From Saccharomycopsis phalli (taxonomy: Eukaryota; Ascomycota; Saccharomycetes; Ascoideales; Saccharomycopsidaceae): 64,000 nt of DNA. Shown here in pieces: positions 50,906-61,350 of this stretch; the first letter of the stretch is position 1; each line of letters opens with the position of its first letter. A program made the translations under genes and the position numbers. A model generated the notes under the pieces. It was not told the DNA's origin and did not search any database. It was given only the letters and a program-made list of their open reading frames with translations. The stretch spans positions 1,342,501 through 1,406,500 of the forward strand of contig CP073213.1 in the NCBI GenBank assembly GCA_020342235.1, in the 5' to 3' direction.

Positions 50906-53900
50906 ATGTCTAGCTATCCTAGGGGCCAATACAATGAATCTCACCAAGTGCCACACAATAGGCAGAATGGTGGTGAGCTTAACTATAATGGCTTTCAGAG
51001 CATTGATGACTATAATAAGCGGAGCCATGGGTCAGTTCATCAGAACATCTATCCGTCGCAGGAGTTTATTCCTCCACCTGGACAACACCATACGGCTCCT
51101 TATCCAACGGAGAATCACTTTATGAAGCTGGGACTACCTTTTCCTGGTGAGAATGCGTTTCCTTCGCCCGACGCGCATTATTCCTCTTCGCCACAGACTA
51201 ATCTGGTCTATAATAGATCAAGTATGGATAGCAATAGAAACGACATACATGCGTCCTTGTTTGATCAGAATGATGATAATCCTACGTCTCCTCAATATTC
51301 AAACTATGAGCCTCCTCCTTATCCAGAAAACTTCCCGTTGAGACCATCTTCTTATCAAAGGCGGCGCAATCAGTCATACCAGGGGGCGTATGCTAGCCCA
51401 GAAAATATTTATGAGGCGAATAATGGGGTTAAATGGAGGGGAGGATCCTTTGATAGCTCAAGATCTGGTTTGAAACACGAAATGCCAGGACAGACTTCTC
51501 CGCAAAAGATAGACCAAGGATGGCGACACGGCAGAACTAATTCTAGTGCGTCGGATGCATTGCAGTATTCTCCATCGGTTTCAAAGCCTCTTGGTCCAAG
51601 ACAGCCTCCTGCTTCGTTTTCCACTTACATGGAAGCACGTCTGAAATATGATGCGGATTTCAGAAGGCATGCCTATGAAGAGAGCCCAGTGATATCACCA
51701 ATATCGGGAAATAACAGTATTGTATCAATACAGGATCTCTCTCTTAATAGTCCTCGTGGTTCTTCGGCAAACTTGCATTCTCCTACCAAGTTGAAAAAGA
51801 AACCTCCGATTGGGTACTCAGAGCCGTCTTACAATCCGGATGTTTCCTTGGAGATCATAGACAATCCTGCCCAGCACACGAACTTTGCGGAGAAGAAAAG
51901 TGACAAAACCGATGTGGTGCAAGACAATCAAAATCATACTGAACTTAAATATTCACAGTCTCAGAGTGTTCGCACAACCACTGAGTTGCCTCAAATCAGG
52001 CCACTAAAGAAACCGTCGACATGGAATGATAATAGCACGGCTGTTTTAGACTTGCCGTCTCTTCCTTTTTCTTCCAGCTCGTTAACATCATCGCAGCTTA
52101 AGCTGTGTACTGACTTGTGGTCTTTGTCAAAGTTGTTTATGTGGTGTAAACAACTTTCATTGTGGTTCAAAGGGTCTAGTATTTCCAGAGAAGAATTGGC
52201 CCGGTCTTTATCGACGTTGATTCATCACCGATACTCAAAATTGGCCATGAATTTGATCGAGGATAATGTGGACGTTATCATTGAAGAATTTGAAAAGAAC
52301 GGGTGTATATATTATGTGGAAGCCACTACAAAAGATAAATACGTAGTGTTCAACGATGATGGTGTTGTTAATGGTGTCATGCCTGAATTGTCTTCTTGTT
52401 ACTCGACTCGATTTAATCACCGCAAGGGCAACTCAAACACCACAATCATTAACGGATGCTCCTGTTACTCAAGATATTGCCCGCGCGAAACATTCAAACG
52501 CTCTGGCTCAGTTAATGCCGCTCCTTCGAAGCGAGTTATCACCACTACCACAGGATTAAAGCCTGATGGTACCACTGAGTTGGGTGAAGATTGGCATAAC
52601 CATTGGAATTTTTCAGCAGAAGAATTGAGTGAGATTGACTATGCCACTCAGCAAAGACAGCTGCATTTATTTGATTTGATCAAGGGAGAGCAAAGAATTG
52701 TCAACCAGGGCAGAATTATTCTTGAAGTGTTTGGTGAAAGTTTTCGGCGTCAACAGCCACCATTGTTGCCTGATATCGACTATTATTCCGATGCTTTCGC
52801 TGTTGTCGTTCCATTGATTGATGTTCATCGAAAGTTTCTCTTGGAACCTTTGATCGCCAAATTGAAGACCTCAAAGTTTCTCACTAGGGTGGCTGATCTT
52901 TACTTGAAATGGGCCCGTGAAGTATACGTCTATTATTTGAAGTATGTTGCAGCCATGGTTACAGTAGATGATATTTGCACTTCGGAAAAGGAAAAGTATA
53001 ATTCTAGATTTGATAACTGGGTTCAAAAAATGGACGCGGATGAACGAGTCACAAAATTCAGAGTGGACTATACTAGACTCCGTCTTATATTTGTCACGTC
53101 GGCTATGAACCTTCCGATTACCCTTAAAGAGGTTCGTAAGTATACTCCAGAGACCGATCCAGAACACAAACGGTTGACTAAGCTCATCACCATTTGGGAA
53201 AAGTTGGTCAAGCAATTTGACAGTATGCGGCAACGGGCAGAGAATAACTTGGCTCTAAAGAAGCTCTCGGCGTCGTTGCTTTGGAAAAGTGGGACACAGG
53301 CAAATATTGAATGGGAATCGCCAGATAGAAAGATATGTAAACTGGGCGCAGTGACCAAGAAAAGAGAAATGTGGATTAATGGTGACTGTCAGCTTATATT
53401 GTTGGACAATTACTTTTTGATTACCGATATGATAAAGGAAGGAGCAATGAAATATAAGGTTACTGAAAGACCGATTGCCATGAGATTTTTATACATTGAG
53501 CTTGATTCCCCTTACCGGCAGACGACTGTGGTAGACAGAGTTGGGAAATCGAAATCGGAGGCAGAAAGTCAAGAGTCGGTGGTGTATCCATTTAAGATCA
53601 AGAACGTGGGTATTCAACAGTCGTTCACCTTTTATGTTGACACAGAGGAGGCAAGACAATCCTGGATATCGGCTATTCTTGACGTACAGAATGAATATTA
53701 TAAAGCCAATCGCAAGTATGAGCCATACAGGTTAAAGGTAATATCTGATGCAGCTTTTGCCTATGACACTCATAATACGGTTGAGAGTATGCCAATCTGC
53801 CCAGAAAATTCGCCAGTAGGTTATGCTTTATCGGAATCGAATGACAACTTACCTGGACCAGCACCTAATGCGTTGATGAACAGTAAGGTGAGTTGTGCCA

Positions 53901-54889
53901 AGACGTTTACTTATAGGGATAAAGAATATATCCTTGTTGGATTGGGATTTGCGGTTTACATATCTGCGGCAACAGAAGTGAGAAATTGGCGGCAAGTATT
54001 AAATTTGCGTAATGTCACCCAGCTTGATGTTCTTGAAGAGTTTAACTTATTGTTTATCCTTGCTGATAGAACCTTGCAATATTACACACTCGACTCTGTT
54101 TTTAGTGCCCTCAATCAAGACGGAGAATCAAATGTTACATGTGGCCACAAGTTGTCTAATCAATCAGTCGGGTTTTTCAATGTCGGACACCAAGGTGACT
54201 CTGTTTTCTTGTTTTATTCGAGACAAAAGATTTCCTCCTCTTCGTGTCATTTTAAGGCTCTTGTCCCTATTTATGATACGGCATCTGATCGGTTTGATTA
54301 CTTTACTACGCACCTGAAATTTAACATTCCTGCTGAGTGTTATTGGCTCACTATTCTTAATTCAAGTTTGGTTGTTCATACTGATAGAGGATTTGAGTCT
54401 ATTCAGTTACCAGCTAGTGGCTTTCCACAAAGTATCCCAGATTGGAAGAGACCATGTGCATTTTATGGGGAAAATATTGAGGTAATCAAAAAGAAGCTCA
54501 AAGTAGCTAAGCCTTTGGGATTCTACAAGATCAACGATAACACTGAGTTACTATTAGTGTATAATGAATTTGCTATTGTTTGCACTAAAGGATCAACATT
54601 GTCTAGAGGGGGTATATTACAGTTTACTTTCAGATGTACCAAGGTGGCATATCAGGACGAGCATTTGATTATCACCGGAAAGAACATCATTGAAATCTTT
54701 AAAATCGACCAGAATACTTGTATACCAGGGCATGTCAGTAAACCAGTTCAAGTTATTAGCGGTAAGGACATTCAGTTGATTGATACATCTATTCAAAAGT
54801 TGAAATTTTCCATGGCGCACCCCAATATTACTGGGCGGCAGTTGGTAGTTCAATTGATCCAAAACGAATATTTTAAGAATGAGATTTAG
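50906..54889 (+). CDS. TUS1: Tus1-type Rho1 guanine nucleotide exchange factor (DH-PH-CNH)
   Basis: The 1327-residue protein has a Ser/Pro/Tyr-rich N terminus (about 1-380) and a helical DEP-like segment (about 395-480). A Cys-rich patch (INGCSCYSRYCPRETF) follows, then a divergent DH domain (about 585-790, HLFDLIKGEQRIVNQGRIIL to LRLIFVTSAMNLPITLKEV), a PH domain (LILLDNYFLITD) and a citron-homology domain to the end (LNLRNVTQLDVLEEFNLLFI). The DH start differs clearly from Rom1/Rom2 and fits Tus1. Such factors load GTP onto Rho1 to drive cell-wall synthesis and cytokinesis. Rom2 remains the alternative name. Confidence 0.82.
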   Translation: MSSYPRGQYNESHQVPHNRQNGGELNYNGFQSIDDYNKRSHGSVHQNIYPSQEFIPPPGQHHTAPYPTENHFMKLGLPFPGENAFPSPDAHYSSSPQTNLVYNRSSMDSNRNDIHASLFDQNDDNPTSPQYSNYEPPPYPENFPLRPSSYQRRRNQSYQGAYASPENIYEANNGVKWRGGSFDSSRSGLKHEMPGQTSPQKIDQGWRHGRTNSSASDALQYSPSVSKPLGPRQPPASFSTYMEARLKYDADFRRHAYEESPVISPISGNNSIVSIQDLSLNSPRGSSANLHSPTKLKKKPPIGYSEPSYNPDVSLEIIDNPAQHTNFAEKKSDKTDVVQDNQNHTELKYSQSQSVRTTTELPQIRPLKKPSTWNDNSTAVLDLPSLPFSSSSLTSSQLKLCTDLWSLSKLFMWCKQLSLWFKGSSISREELARSLSTLIHHRYSKLAMNLIEDNVDVIIEEFEKNGCIYYVEATTKDKYVVFNDDGVVNGVMPELSSCYSTRFNHRKGNSNTTIINGCSCYSRYCPRETFKRSGSVNAAPSKRVITTTTGLKPDGTTELGEDWHNHWNFSAEELSEIDYATQQRQLHLFDLIKGEQRIVNQGRIILEVFGESFRRQQPPLLPDIDYYSDAFAVVVPLIDVHRKFLLEPLIAKLKTSKFLTRVADLYLKWAREVYVYYLKYVAAMVTVDDICTSEKEKYNSRFDNWVQKMDADERVTKFRVDYTRLRLIFVTSAMNLPITLKEVRKYTPETDPEHKRLTKLITIWEKLVKQFDSMRQRAENNLALKKLSASLLWKSGTQANIEWESPDRKICKLGAVTKKREMWINGDCQLILLDNYFLITDMIKEGAMKYKVTERPIAMRFLYIELDSPYRQTTVVDRVGKSKSEAESQESVVYPFKIKNVGIQQSFTFYVDTEEARQSWISAILDVQNEYYKANRKYEPYRLKVISDAAFAYDTHNTVESMPICPENSPVGYALSESNDNLPGPAPNALMNSKVSCAKTFTYRDKEYILVGLGFAVYISAATEVRNWRQVLNLRNVTQLDVLEEFNLLFILADRTLQYYTLDSVFSALNQDGESNVTCGHKLSNQSVGFFNVGHQGDSVFLFYSRQKISSSSCHFKALVPIYDTASDRFDYFTTHLKFNIPAECYWLTILNSSLVVHTDRGFESIQLPASGFPQSIPDWKRPCAFYGENIEVIKKKLKVAKPLGFYKINDNTELLLVYNEFAIVCTKGSTLSRGGILQFTFRCTKVAYQDEHLIITGKNIIEIFKIDQNTCIPGHVSKPVQVISGKDIQLIDTSIQKLKFSMAHPNITGRQLVVQLIQNEYFKNEI

Positions 54890-54917
54890 CCTTTATATTA
54901 TCAAACATGATTAATGA

Positions 54918-55803
54918 TTAGCTTTGTAGTGACTGATGTGCCATTTTGGCATGTGTCTGTTGTATTGATTCCAAGGTTTCGATTAAATTCTCATGACTGT
55001 TTACTAAAGCGCTATTGAAATACCTTTTGTTATTGGTCCAATGGTACCAACTAAATCCGTGTAGGAAAGAATCGGCCAAATCATCTTTTTTGGCTGATTT
55101 CTCCAATGTATCCACATGCGTGTCTATTAGTACTTGATGCGTTTTAAGCCAACCATCTACGAGCTTGACTCTCTTTTGCTTTGTATTTTTTTTGTCGTTA
55201 GGAACCCAATAATTTGCCATCCTTTTAGGATTAGAAAATTCTACCAGCGTGCTTTTAAATTTCTTTTGCATTTGGCACATTGTGAAAATGCTAGAGAAGA
55301 GCATATGACCCAACATATTGACTCGAAGAGTCCACTCCTGTACTTGATGTGAGCCCATGGTTCTTGCCCGTTGCTGCTCTATTATAACCATGTCGGCAGG
55401 TTGGTTGCACTTCCCTACAATTAATTTTTGTGCCAAATCGTAGGCGGCATTTGACATTTCCAGAGGATGGAAGGTGCCAATGTTGTAGGTCTCCGCAAGG
55501 TCTAATTTGGTCCATTGGAGAATTTTAGAAGATCCCAGGATGAAGTCAAATTCCAATTTACAGAATGAAAAATTCTTTACGCCAAGATCCACGGACGTCA
55601 ATCGGACCTTGTCCTTGTTGTGGTTTGTCATTAGTTCCTGAGAAATTCGGTGTGCCAATTGTTGCTTTGTTCCACTAGAAGCTTAGACGTTAGTTTGACT
55701 AATGGAAGATCAAATGGCACTTACATAGCCCACAATTAAAGCATATTGACTGAAGGATTTGATTCTTGTGGCTTAATAGTGTGGGTAGAATCCTGTCTCC
55801 CAT
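54918..55803 (-). CDS. CCE1: Cce1-type mitochondrial Holliday-junction resolvase (spliced)
   Basis: Exons 55803-55725 and 55681-54918 give 280 residues. Splicing restores a SAP-like N terminus, ILQSICFNCGL joined to SSSGTKQQLAHRI, which parallels FLQHICKLTGLSRSGRKDEL of fission yeast Ydc2. The RNase-H-fold core follows with acidic residues in SVDLGVKNFSF, MVIIEQQRARTMGSHQ and KKDDLADSFLHGFSW. The enzyme cleaves four-way junctions in mtDNA and so affects mitochondrial genome segregation. It acts in the same compartment as Gcf1 and the mitochondrial form of Pif1 in this window. Its 3' end lies 28 bases from that of TUS1. Confidence 0.88.
55682..55724 (-). other. CCE1: Spliceosomal intron in CCE1 (43 nt)
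   Basis: On the minus strand the intron begins GTAAGT (55724-55719). It contains an AACTAAC branch site and ends TCTAAG at 55682, about 8 bases further. A second AG seven bases downstream would put exon 2 out of frame. The chosen junction yields the conserved SAP-like sequence. Confidence 0.85.
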
Positions 55804-56646
55804 GGTAGTATTGCCAATTTATTTTTCATCTGGCATACTGTAGCAGGACATGCATTAATGAAGTCATACACCTTTTTGAAAAATTTTGAATGCCTATCTC
55901 CACATATTAGTAGATCTAGTGTTGTGTGCGACTAGTTCCTATTTTCTGCTTCTATGGTTGAATTATTAAATTGCATCGTGCTTCTGGGCTCATGCCAGTT
56001 GACTAGCTCTAGTCAGCATGAAAACAGGCTGTTATAAAATATTTCTACAAAGATAGTCGGTTAGTTTTTTAATTAGTTTGAAAAAAATCTGAATTCATTT
56101 TGTCATTCATTTCTTCAGTCTTGTTGCAAGAGTCTTCCATGTGTTGTTTTACTAAGATTATGCGAGACAATAACATATCACGACAGATGGTGACTGCTCA
56201 ACAGTCCGCTAAAGCATTGAGCCAATGCATCTAGGTAGAACCTTTACAATCCAAGTATACTTTTTGGCTCATTTTTTTTATTCAAGATAATGGATCTAGC
56301 TTTTACTTGTGGTGTTGCATCCAAGTCAGAAGCTTCACTCATGACGGTATTTTGTATTTCCAAGCTAACACGCAGTGAAACCCCTGAAAAAAGTGTCAAG
56401 GCATAACCAAAAAAATTGTGCTACCATTATCACAATTCTTTCACTAAATTCCAATCTACTATTCAGCTAGAGCCACCTCTTGAATTCATGACGATTGGCA
56501 CATTAGTTGTCTGCATGTACCAGTATGTACACTCATGTGCTGGTGAGATTTTCGCCCAGTCTCCGATGGCCTATTTAGAAAAATTTTTTCAGCTTTTTTT
56601 TTTCCTTTTGGCAAACTTTTGCCCTATACTTCAATAGCTATAAATC
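55804..56646. promoter_or_regulatory. Divergent CCE1/IMH3 control region
   Basis: This is an 843-base divergent gap. A perfect 6-3-6 dyad GCATTG-AGC-CAATGC lies at 56214-56228. A pyrimidine-rich stretch (about 56588-56610) precedes the IMH3 start, as is common at strong yeast promoters. I looked for snoRNA or tRNA signals and saw none that convince. Confidence 0.4.
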
Positions 56647-58368
56647 ATGTCGTTTCTTGATCATACCAAAGCTTTAGATACCTTGAGCAGCTATTCCACT
56701 AGAGATGGACTTGATGCCAAGACTTTGATGGACTCCAATGCTAGAGGGGGATTGACATACAATGATTTCTTGGTTTTGCCAGGTAAAATCGATTTCCCAG
56801 CTAGCGCAGTTGGCTTAAAGTCTAAGCTCACCAAGAATATCACCCTCAATACTCCATTTGTGTCGTCACCTATGGATACTGTTACTGAAGCTGACATGGC
56901 GATTCAGATGGCATTATTTGGAGGTATTGGTATTATTCATCACAACTGTTCTCCAGAGGAGCAGGCTGAGATGGTCAAGACCGTCAAGAGATATGAGAAT
57001 GGCTTTATTAATGAGCCACATGTCATTTCTCCGGCTATCACTGTTGGTGAAATCAAAATTTTGAAGCAAGAGTTGGGATACTCCAGCTTCCCAGTAACTG
57101 GTAAGTAAACTGAAGTATATTATTTCTTTCTTGTGATGATTTTCTTTAACATAACTTTCGTTCTTCCGACTGTTTGAACAAACGTTCTTGTGGATAATTA
57201 TGTGCCTGATTCCAAAGGAATAATCCTACTCTTTAGTTCCTACTAACATTTAGAAAACGGAAAGTTTCCAGGAAAGTTGCTCGGGATCATCACCTCGCGT
57301 GATTTCCAGTTTCACGAGAACGAATCTACTCCTATTGGGGAGTTGATGACCACAGAGTTGATCACCGCTAAGAAGGGTATTACCTTAACTGAAGGCAACC
57401 GGATTTTGACCGAGTCAAAAAAGGGTAAATTGCCAATTGTGGATGCCGACGGTAACTTGGTTTCGTTGCTTTCCAGAACAGACTTGACCAAGAACCAGGA
57501 CTTCCCATTGGCCTCCAAGTCTCCAGTCAGCAAGCAATTGTTGTGTGGTGCTGCCATCGGTACCATTGAGGACGACAAGGAGAGATTGAAGTTGTTGTAT
57601 GAGGCTGGGTTGGACGTTGTCATCTTGGACTCGTCCCAAGGTAACTCCATGTTTCAATTGAACATGATCAAGTGGATCAAGGACAACTTCAAAGACTTGC
57701 AGGTCATTGCTGGTAACGTGGTCACCAGGGAACAAGCAGCTTCCTTGATTTCAGCTGGTGCTGATGGATTAAGAGTTGGTATGGGTTCTGGATCCATCTG
57801 CATTACCCAAGAGGTCATGGCCTGTGGAAGACCACAGGGGACAGCTGTGTACAATGTGACGGAGTTTGCCAACAAGTTTGGTGTGCCTTGCATCGCTGAT
57901 GGAGGAGTGCAAAACATTGGCCACATCACCAAGGCTTTGGCTTTGGGTGCCTCTTGTGTGATGATGGGTGGTATGTTGGCCGGTACCACCGAGTCTCCTG
58001 GTGAATATTTCTACAAGGATGGTAAGAGATTGAAGATATACAGAGGTATGGGATCCATTGATGCCATGAAGCAGACCAACAAGTCTGGCAATGCTGCGAC
58101 TTCGCGTTATTTCTCTGAGTCTGACAAAGTGTTGGTTGCGCAAGGTGTCACTGGTTCTGTTGTCGACAAAGGTTCTGTCAAGAAGTTCATTCCATACTTG
58201 TACAATGGATTGCAGCATTCGTTGCAAGACATTGGTACTATTGATATCGAGGCCTTGAGAACCAGCGTGGAACAAGGAATTGTTAGATTTGAGTACAGAA
58301 CTGCCTCTGCCCAACTCGAGGGAGGAGTCCATAACTTACACACTTATGAAAAGCGTTTATATAACTGA
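56647..58368 (+). CDS. IMH3: IMP dehydrogenase (spliced)
   Basis: Exons 56647-57100 and 57254-58368 give 522 residues, the family length. Exon 1 carries [12 protein letters not shown] and [11 protein letters not shown]. The junction reads [21 protein letters not shown], inside the first CBS motif. Exon 2 has the second CBS motif, LDSSQGNS, and the catalytic cysteine loop [29 protein letters not shown] and the flap end follow. The enzyme oxidises IMP to XMP with NAD+, the committed step of GTP synthesis and the target of mycophenolic acid. A spliced IMH3 is known in Candida, whereas baker's yeast IMD2/IMD3 lack this intron. Confidence 0.97.
57101..57253 (+). other. IMH3: Spliceosomal intron in IMH3 (153 nt)
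   Basis: The 5' site is GTAAGT at 57101-57106. A perfect TACTAAC branch site lies at 57241-57247 and the 3' TAG ends at 57253. The join restores one uninterrupted IMP dehydrogenase frame (codon G|AA). Confidence 0.97.
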
Positions 58369-58513
58369 ATGGCCATGATCCACCTTGACAATTGTAGTCT
58401 CTTTTTTTTCTCTCTCTCTATAATGACAGATAGGGTCACGTGACACTTGCAATAATTTTAGTTTGTTTACCTGATCTAAACATAAACAAAATAATAAACA
58501 TACAGTACGTTCC
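58369..58513 (+). promoter_or_regulatory. Promoter of the 58514 gene with a GTCACGTGAC site
   Basis: The 10-base palindrome GTCACGTGAC lies at 58435-58444, about 70 bases before the ATG. It matches the Cbf1 consensus RTCACRTG on both strands and other bHLH E-boxes. Confidence 0.5.
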
Positions 58514-59680
58514 ATGCCAGAAGACACAATTCCTGAAGTCGACACATCAAGCAATTCAGTATCAAGCGGTTCCTTGACTTCACCAATTAATAGAACCTTA
58601 AAATCCAAGCCAAGGTTGTATCCAGATGTTAAGACAGACCTACAGCAGCTAAAAGAGAGACTATCACCAACAAGAAGAATTATCGGGTTAAAGAATACAC
58701 TCTACGACGTCAATCAGCCGGCACGGCGGCTCTCTCCTCTTCGGCGGCTTGGAACTCCAAAGAGAAGCTCGATAAATGAAATGAAAGAACGAATGTTTGA
58801 TATAACTCTGAGTGTGGACCGCACCAGCATCAATAGAAAATACAACAGATTTGATCGAAATTTGCAGTCTCCGAACCGAAAGTTGACACATACGCCACAG
58901 AGTGAATCCAGAGTATCAAAGAATATTTCCAGCCGCCTTACAACCGGAAACTCAAGCAAATTAAAAGAGTTGTACTCCAATCTCAAGACCAGTACTTCGT
59001 TCAATGCCAGAGACACCCAATCCGGTCTGAGTACTTATCTAGGGTCACCAATAAGTGCCCATGACAATGGAACAAGGTCGGATAATCTCAAGGATGAGCT
59101 CAGTGATAGATTACCGGGAAGTAACAGTTTGCTACAAAAACTCAAGTCTGTAAACGGTCCTTCTTATTTGGCGCCTACTGCTTCATCACTTATTAAAACA
59201 TCGCCAATACGCCAAATTGACCAGGAACCCAGTTACAGCTCAACAATAAACCCACATGAGAATGAGTCCTACAAATTGCCAAAACTCAAAAGCTGTTTAA
59301 AGCTAGGCCCGCCCAAATCCATGTTTTCTGTGACCAACCGAGAAGTTCGGAGCGAGGATCAGGAAATTGCAGACACCCAGAGTAAAACTGTAAAGTTCAA
59401 TAAAAATATAGAAGAGCTACACCAAGATAATTCAATCACTAGGCGGCCGAGCTTGGACAAGGATACAAAAGGTAATGACCAAGAAGTGAATCAGGAAGCA
59501 GACACCAGGCTAAATCTAATAATGAAAAGACAAGATGAAATACTCAGAAAGCTAACCAGCGTGGAAGGGAAAATGCAGCAGGTAATTGTTGTCTTCAAAG
59601 AGTTGCAGGCGGAGCATGCAGAAATAAGAAGAGAAGAAATCAGACTATATACCGAGATCCAAAATAGCGTCACAATCTAG
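58514..59680 (+). CDS. CDK- and PP1-motif protein with C-terminal coiled coil, possibly Fin1-like
   Basis: The 388-residue protein is not recognised by overall sequence. It has five full CDK consensus sites: SPTR 51-54, SPLR 74-77, TPKR 81-84, SPNR 119-122 and SPIR 230-233, most in a basic Arg-rich N-terminal half. KTVKF (291-295) fits the RVxF docking motif for the Glc7/PP1 phosphatase. Residues about 330-385 are a predicted coiled coil (LIMKRQDEILRKL, KELQAEHAEIRREEIRL). This set of features resembles yeast Fin1, a spindle and septin filament protein phosphorylated by Clb-CDK and dephosphorylated with PP1. The resemblance is architectural and the name is a hypothesis. Confidence 0.75.
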   Translation: MPEDTIPEVDTSSNSVSSGSLTSPINRTLKSKPRLYPDVKTDLQQLKERLSPTRRIIGLKNTLYDVNQPARRLSPLRRLGTPKRSSINEMKERMFDITLSVDRTSINRKYNRFDRNLQSPNRKLTHTPQSESRVSKNISSRLTTGNSSKLKELYSNLKTSTSFNARDTQSGLSTYLGSPISAHDNGTRSDNLKDELSDRLPGSNSLLQKLKSVNGPSYLAPTASSLIKTSPIRQIDQEPSYSSTINPHENESYKLPKLKSCLKLGPPKSMFSVTNREVRSEDQEIADTQSKTVKFNKNIEELHQDNSITRRPSLDKDTKGNDQEVNQEADTRLNLIMKRQDEILRKLTSVEGKMQQVIVVFKELQAEHAEIRREEIRLYTEIQNSVTI

Positions 59681-60083
59681 CCACAGCGTGCGGGTGGGAG
59701 TCGGACGCACTGGTAAATCATGCATAGTTGATTTGAAATACTATTCAAATCATTTCCCAAATAGGAAACTCGAGGCTCGCAACCAGAGGCTAGAGTTTTG
59801 CCACCAAGAAGTTTAAATACTGCTAGGTATCCGGAAGACATACATTATATTTTGTTTACTCAGCCAAATACATATACATACACCCATATAAGGTAACACT
59901 AGGAGTTACTTTAGCTACTGAATATATAACTAATTTAATCGGTTGACTGGATTACGTGCTATATTCGTCTTTAGTTGCCTTTGACATTTCTTTACCCCTT
60001 TTTGGTCACGACAAGAGTCACTTTTTTGAAATCCATAAACATTGCTCGACACATTTGAGATACCAAATATTACTACTCATAAA
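59681..60083 (+). promoter_or_regulatory. Promoter/leader of the bZIP gene
   Basis: This 403-base gap contains TATA-like CATATAAGG at about 59884-59892, some 190 bases before the ATG at 60084. That leaves room for a long leader. No other feature was identified. Confidence 0.35.
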
Positions 60084-61118
60084 ATGGAGACAATGTTTAG
60101 CGTTATGTCATCGGCACAAACTATGGATTACAAAGTAAGTAAGTCTAAGCCAGGTAGAAAGCTCAGCATGGAGCCAGCCAAGACTAAAAGAAATGACCAA
60201 GTAAGAGAAGCACAGCGGCGGTACAGAGCCAAGAACAAACAGCGGTTGGAAACCTTGGAAGCCGAATGTGTTTTGTTGAGGGAGGAGAGCAATACATGGG
60301 AACTGAAGTATCATTCCGTCAAGAATGAAGTTGCCTTGTTGAAGGCCCAGTTGAAGTCCTTGTCCCAAGGTCAGCGAAACACTGACAATGAGGACGTGGT
60401 GTCAGGCTTGGGTTTACCCAAGGAAAGTTTTAACCAGTGTCTGTTCAAAGAGATTGACTTGCCAAACATCGAAGTGTCTGCCAACAGTCTTTCAGATGAA
60501 AGCCTTGACAATTTTTATAAACTCTTGAAGGAAGGTGAAGACATGTCGTCAACAAGAGATTATAAGTTTGCGGGTTTGAACGGCAATGTTGAAACGGCCC
60601 CTGAATATGCTGCAACTGCAGGTCCAACAAACATAAAGGTTGAGGACTATACTGACTATGTTAAGTCGATTGACGAGAGTCTAAAAGAATTTGCGCAATT
60701 TGATTTTGCAAATCTTCTTGAAGACGGTGGTGTGAGCATAGAAGAAATTTTTAGAAGCAACACCAATGAAGAATGTTTTGATCGGCTGAACAAAGATGAG
60801 TATTTTAATGACGGATATTTTATGAATGATCAGCGACATGGTCATTTCAACTTCAATTCTAATGAGAACGAAACGAACGAGGAAGATCTAGAGGATATTT
60901 CTCAAACTGATACTTTAAGTATTATAAATAATAGTAACGTTGATGAGTGCAATGAATGTGATGACGAGGAAATTAACAAGCGGCGTAAAAATATGAAACG
61001 AACCAAGGTTGTAAAAGCCCAAAAAAGACAAGTTGTATTAAAAAGCCCCAATGCTGAATCCTCCAACTATTTTAGAATCACTGTTGAAGTCCCATCGTTG
61101 TTTAACACGAAGTATTAA
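60084..61118 (+). CDS. bZIP transcription factor
   Basis: The first ATG is 60084 (344 residues). The basic region KTKRNDQVREAQRRYRAKNK (residues 33-52) has the Q-x3-A-Q-R-x-Y-R pattern of fungal Yap/AP-1-like factors. It runs directly into a leucine zipper with hydrophobic heptads from L58 through about L90. Residues 200-300 are acidic with many Asp, Glu, Asn and Phe, a likely activation region. A Lys/Arg cluster (KRRKNMKRTK) near the C terminus may be a second nuclear signal. No Yap-type cysteine-rich domain is evident, so oxidative-stress sensing is not supported. I cannot assign a named orthologue. Confidence 0.87.
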   Translation: METMFSVMSSAQTMDYKVSKSKPGRKLSMEPAKTKRNDQVREAQRRYRAKNKQRLETLEAECVLLREESNTWELKYHSVKNEVALLKAQLKSLSQGQRNTDNEDVVSGLGLPKESFNQCLFKEIDLPNIEVSANSLSDESLDNFYKLLKEGEDMSSTRDYKFAGLNGNVETAPEYAATAGPTNIKVEDYTDYVKSIDESLKEFAQFDFANLLEDGGVSIEEIFRSNTNEECFDRLNKDEYFNDGYFMNDQRHGHFNFNSNENETNEEDLEDISQTDTLSIINNSNVDECNECDDEEINKRRKNMKRTKVVKAQKRQVVLKSPNAESSNYFRITVEVPSLFNTKY

Positions 61119-61350
61119 AGCCCATATTTTCTTACGGTGGTGGCATCGCCATTGAAGCCCCACAGCCCTTTGTATAATCCCACTATGATTTGTAACTCGT
61201 AGTTGAATAAAACATGTTGTGATAGTGTAGAAGAGCCGTCTATATATATACACGTTCTGGTTGGCTGACAATATTACAAATAGCGCGCAACTACTGATTA
61301 GTATGCATTGTGTAGTATATATTGACTATGCAATAATAACTGATCTATGA

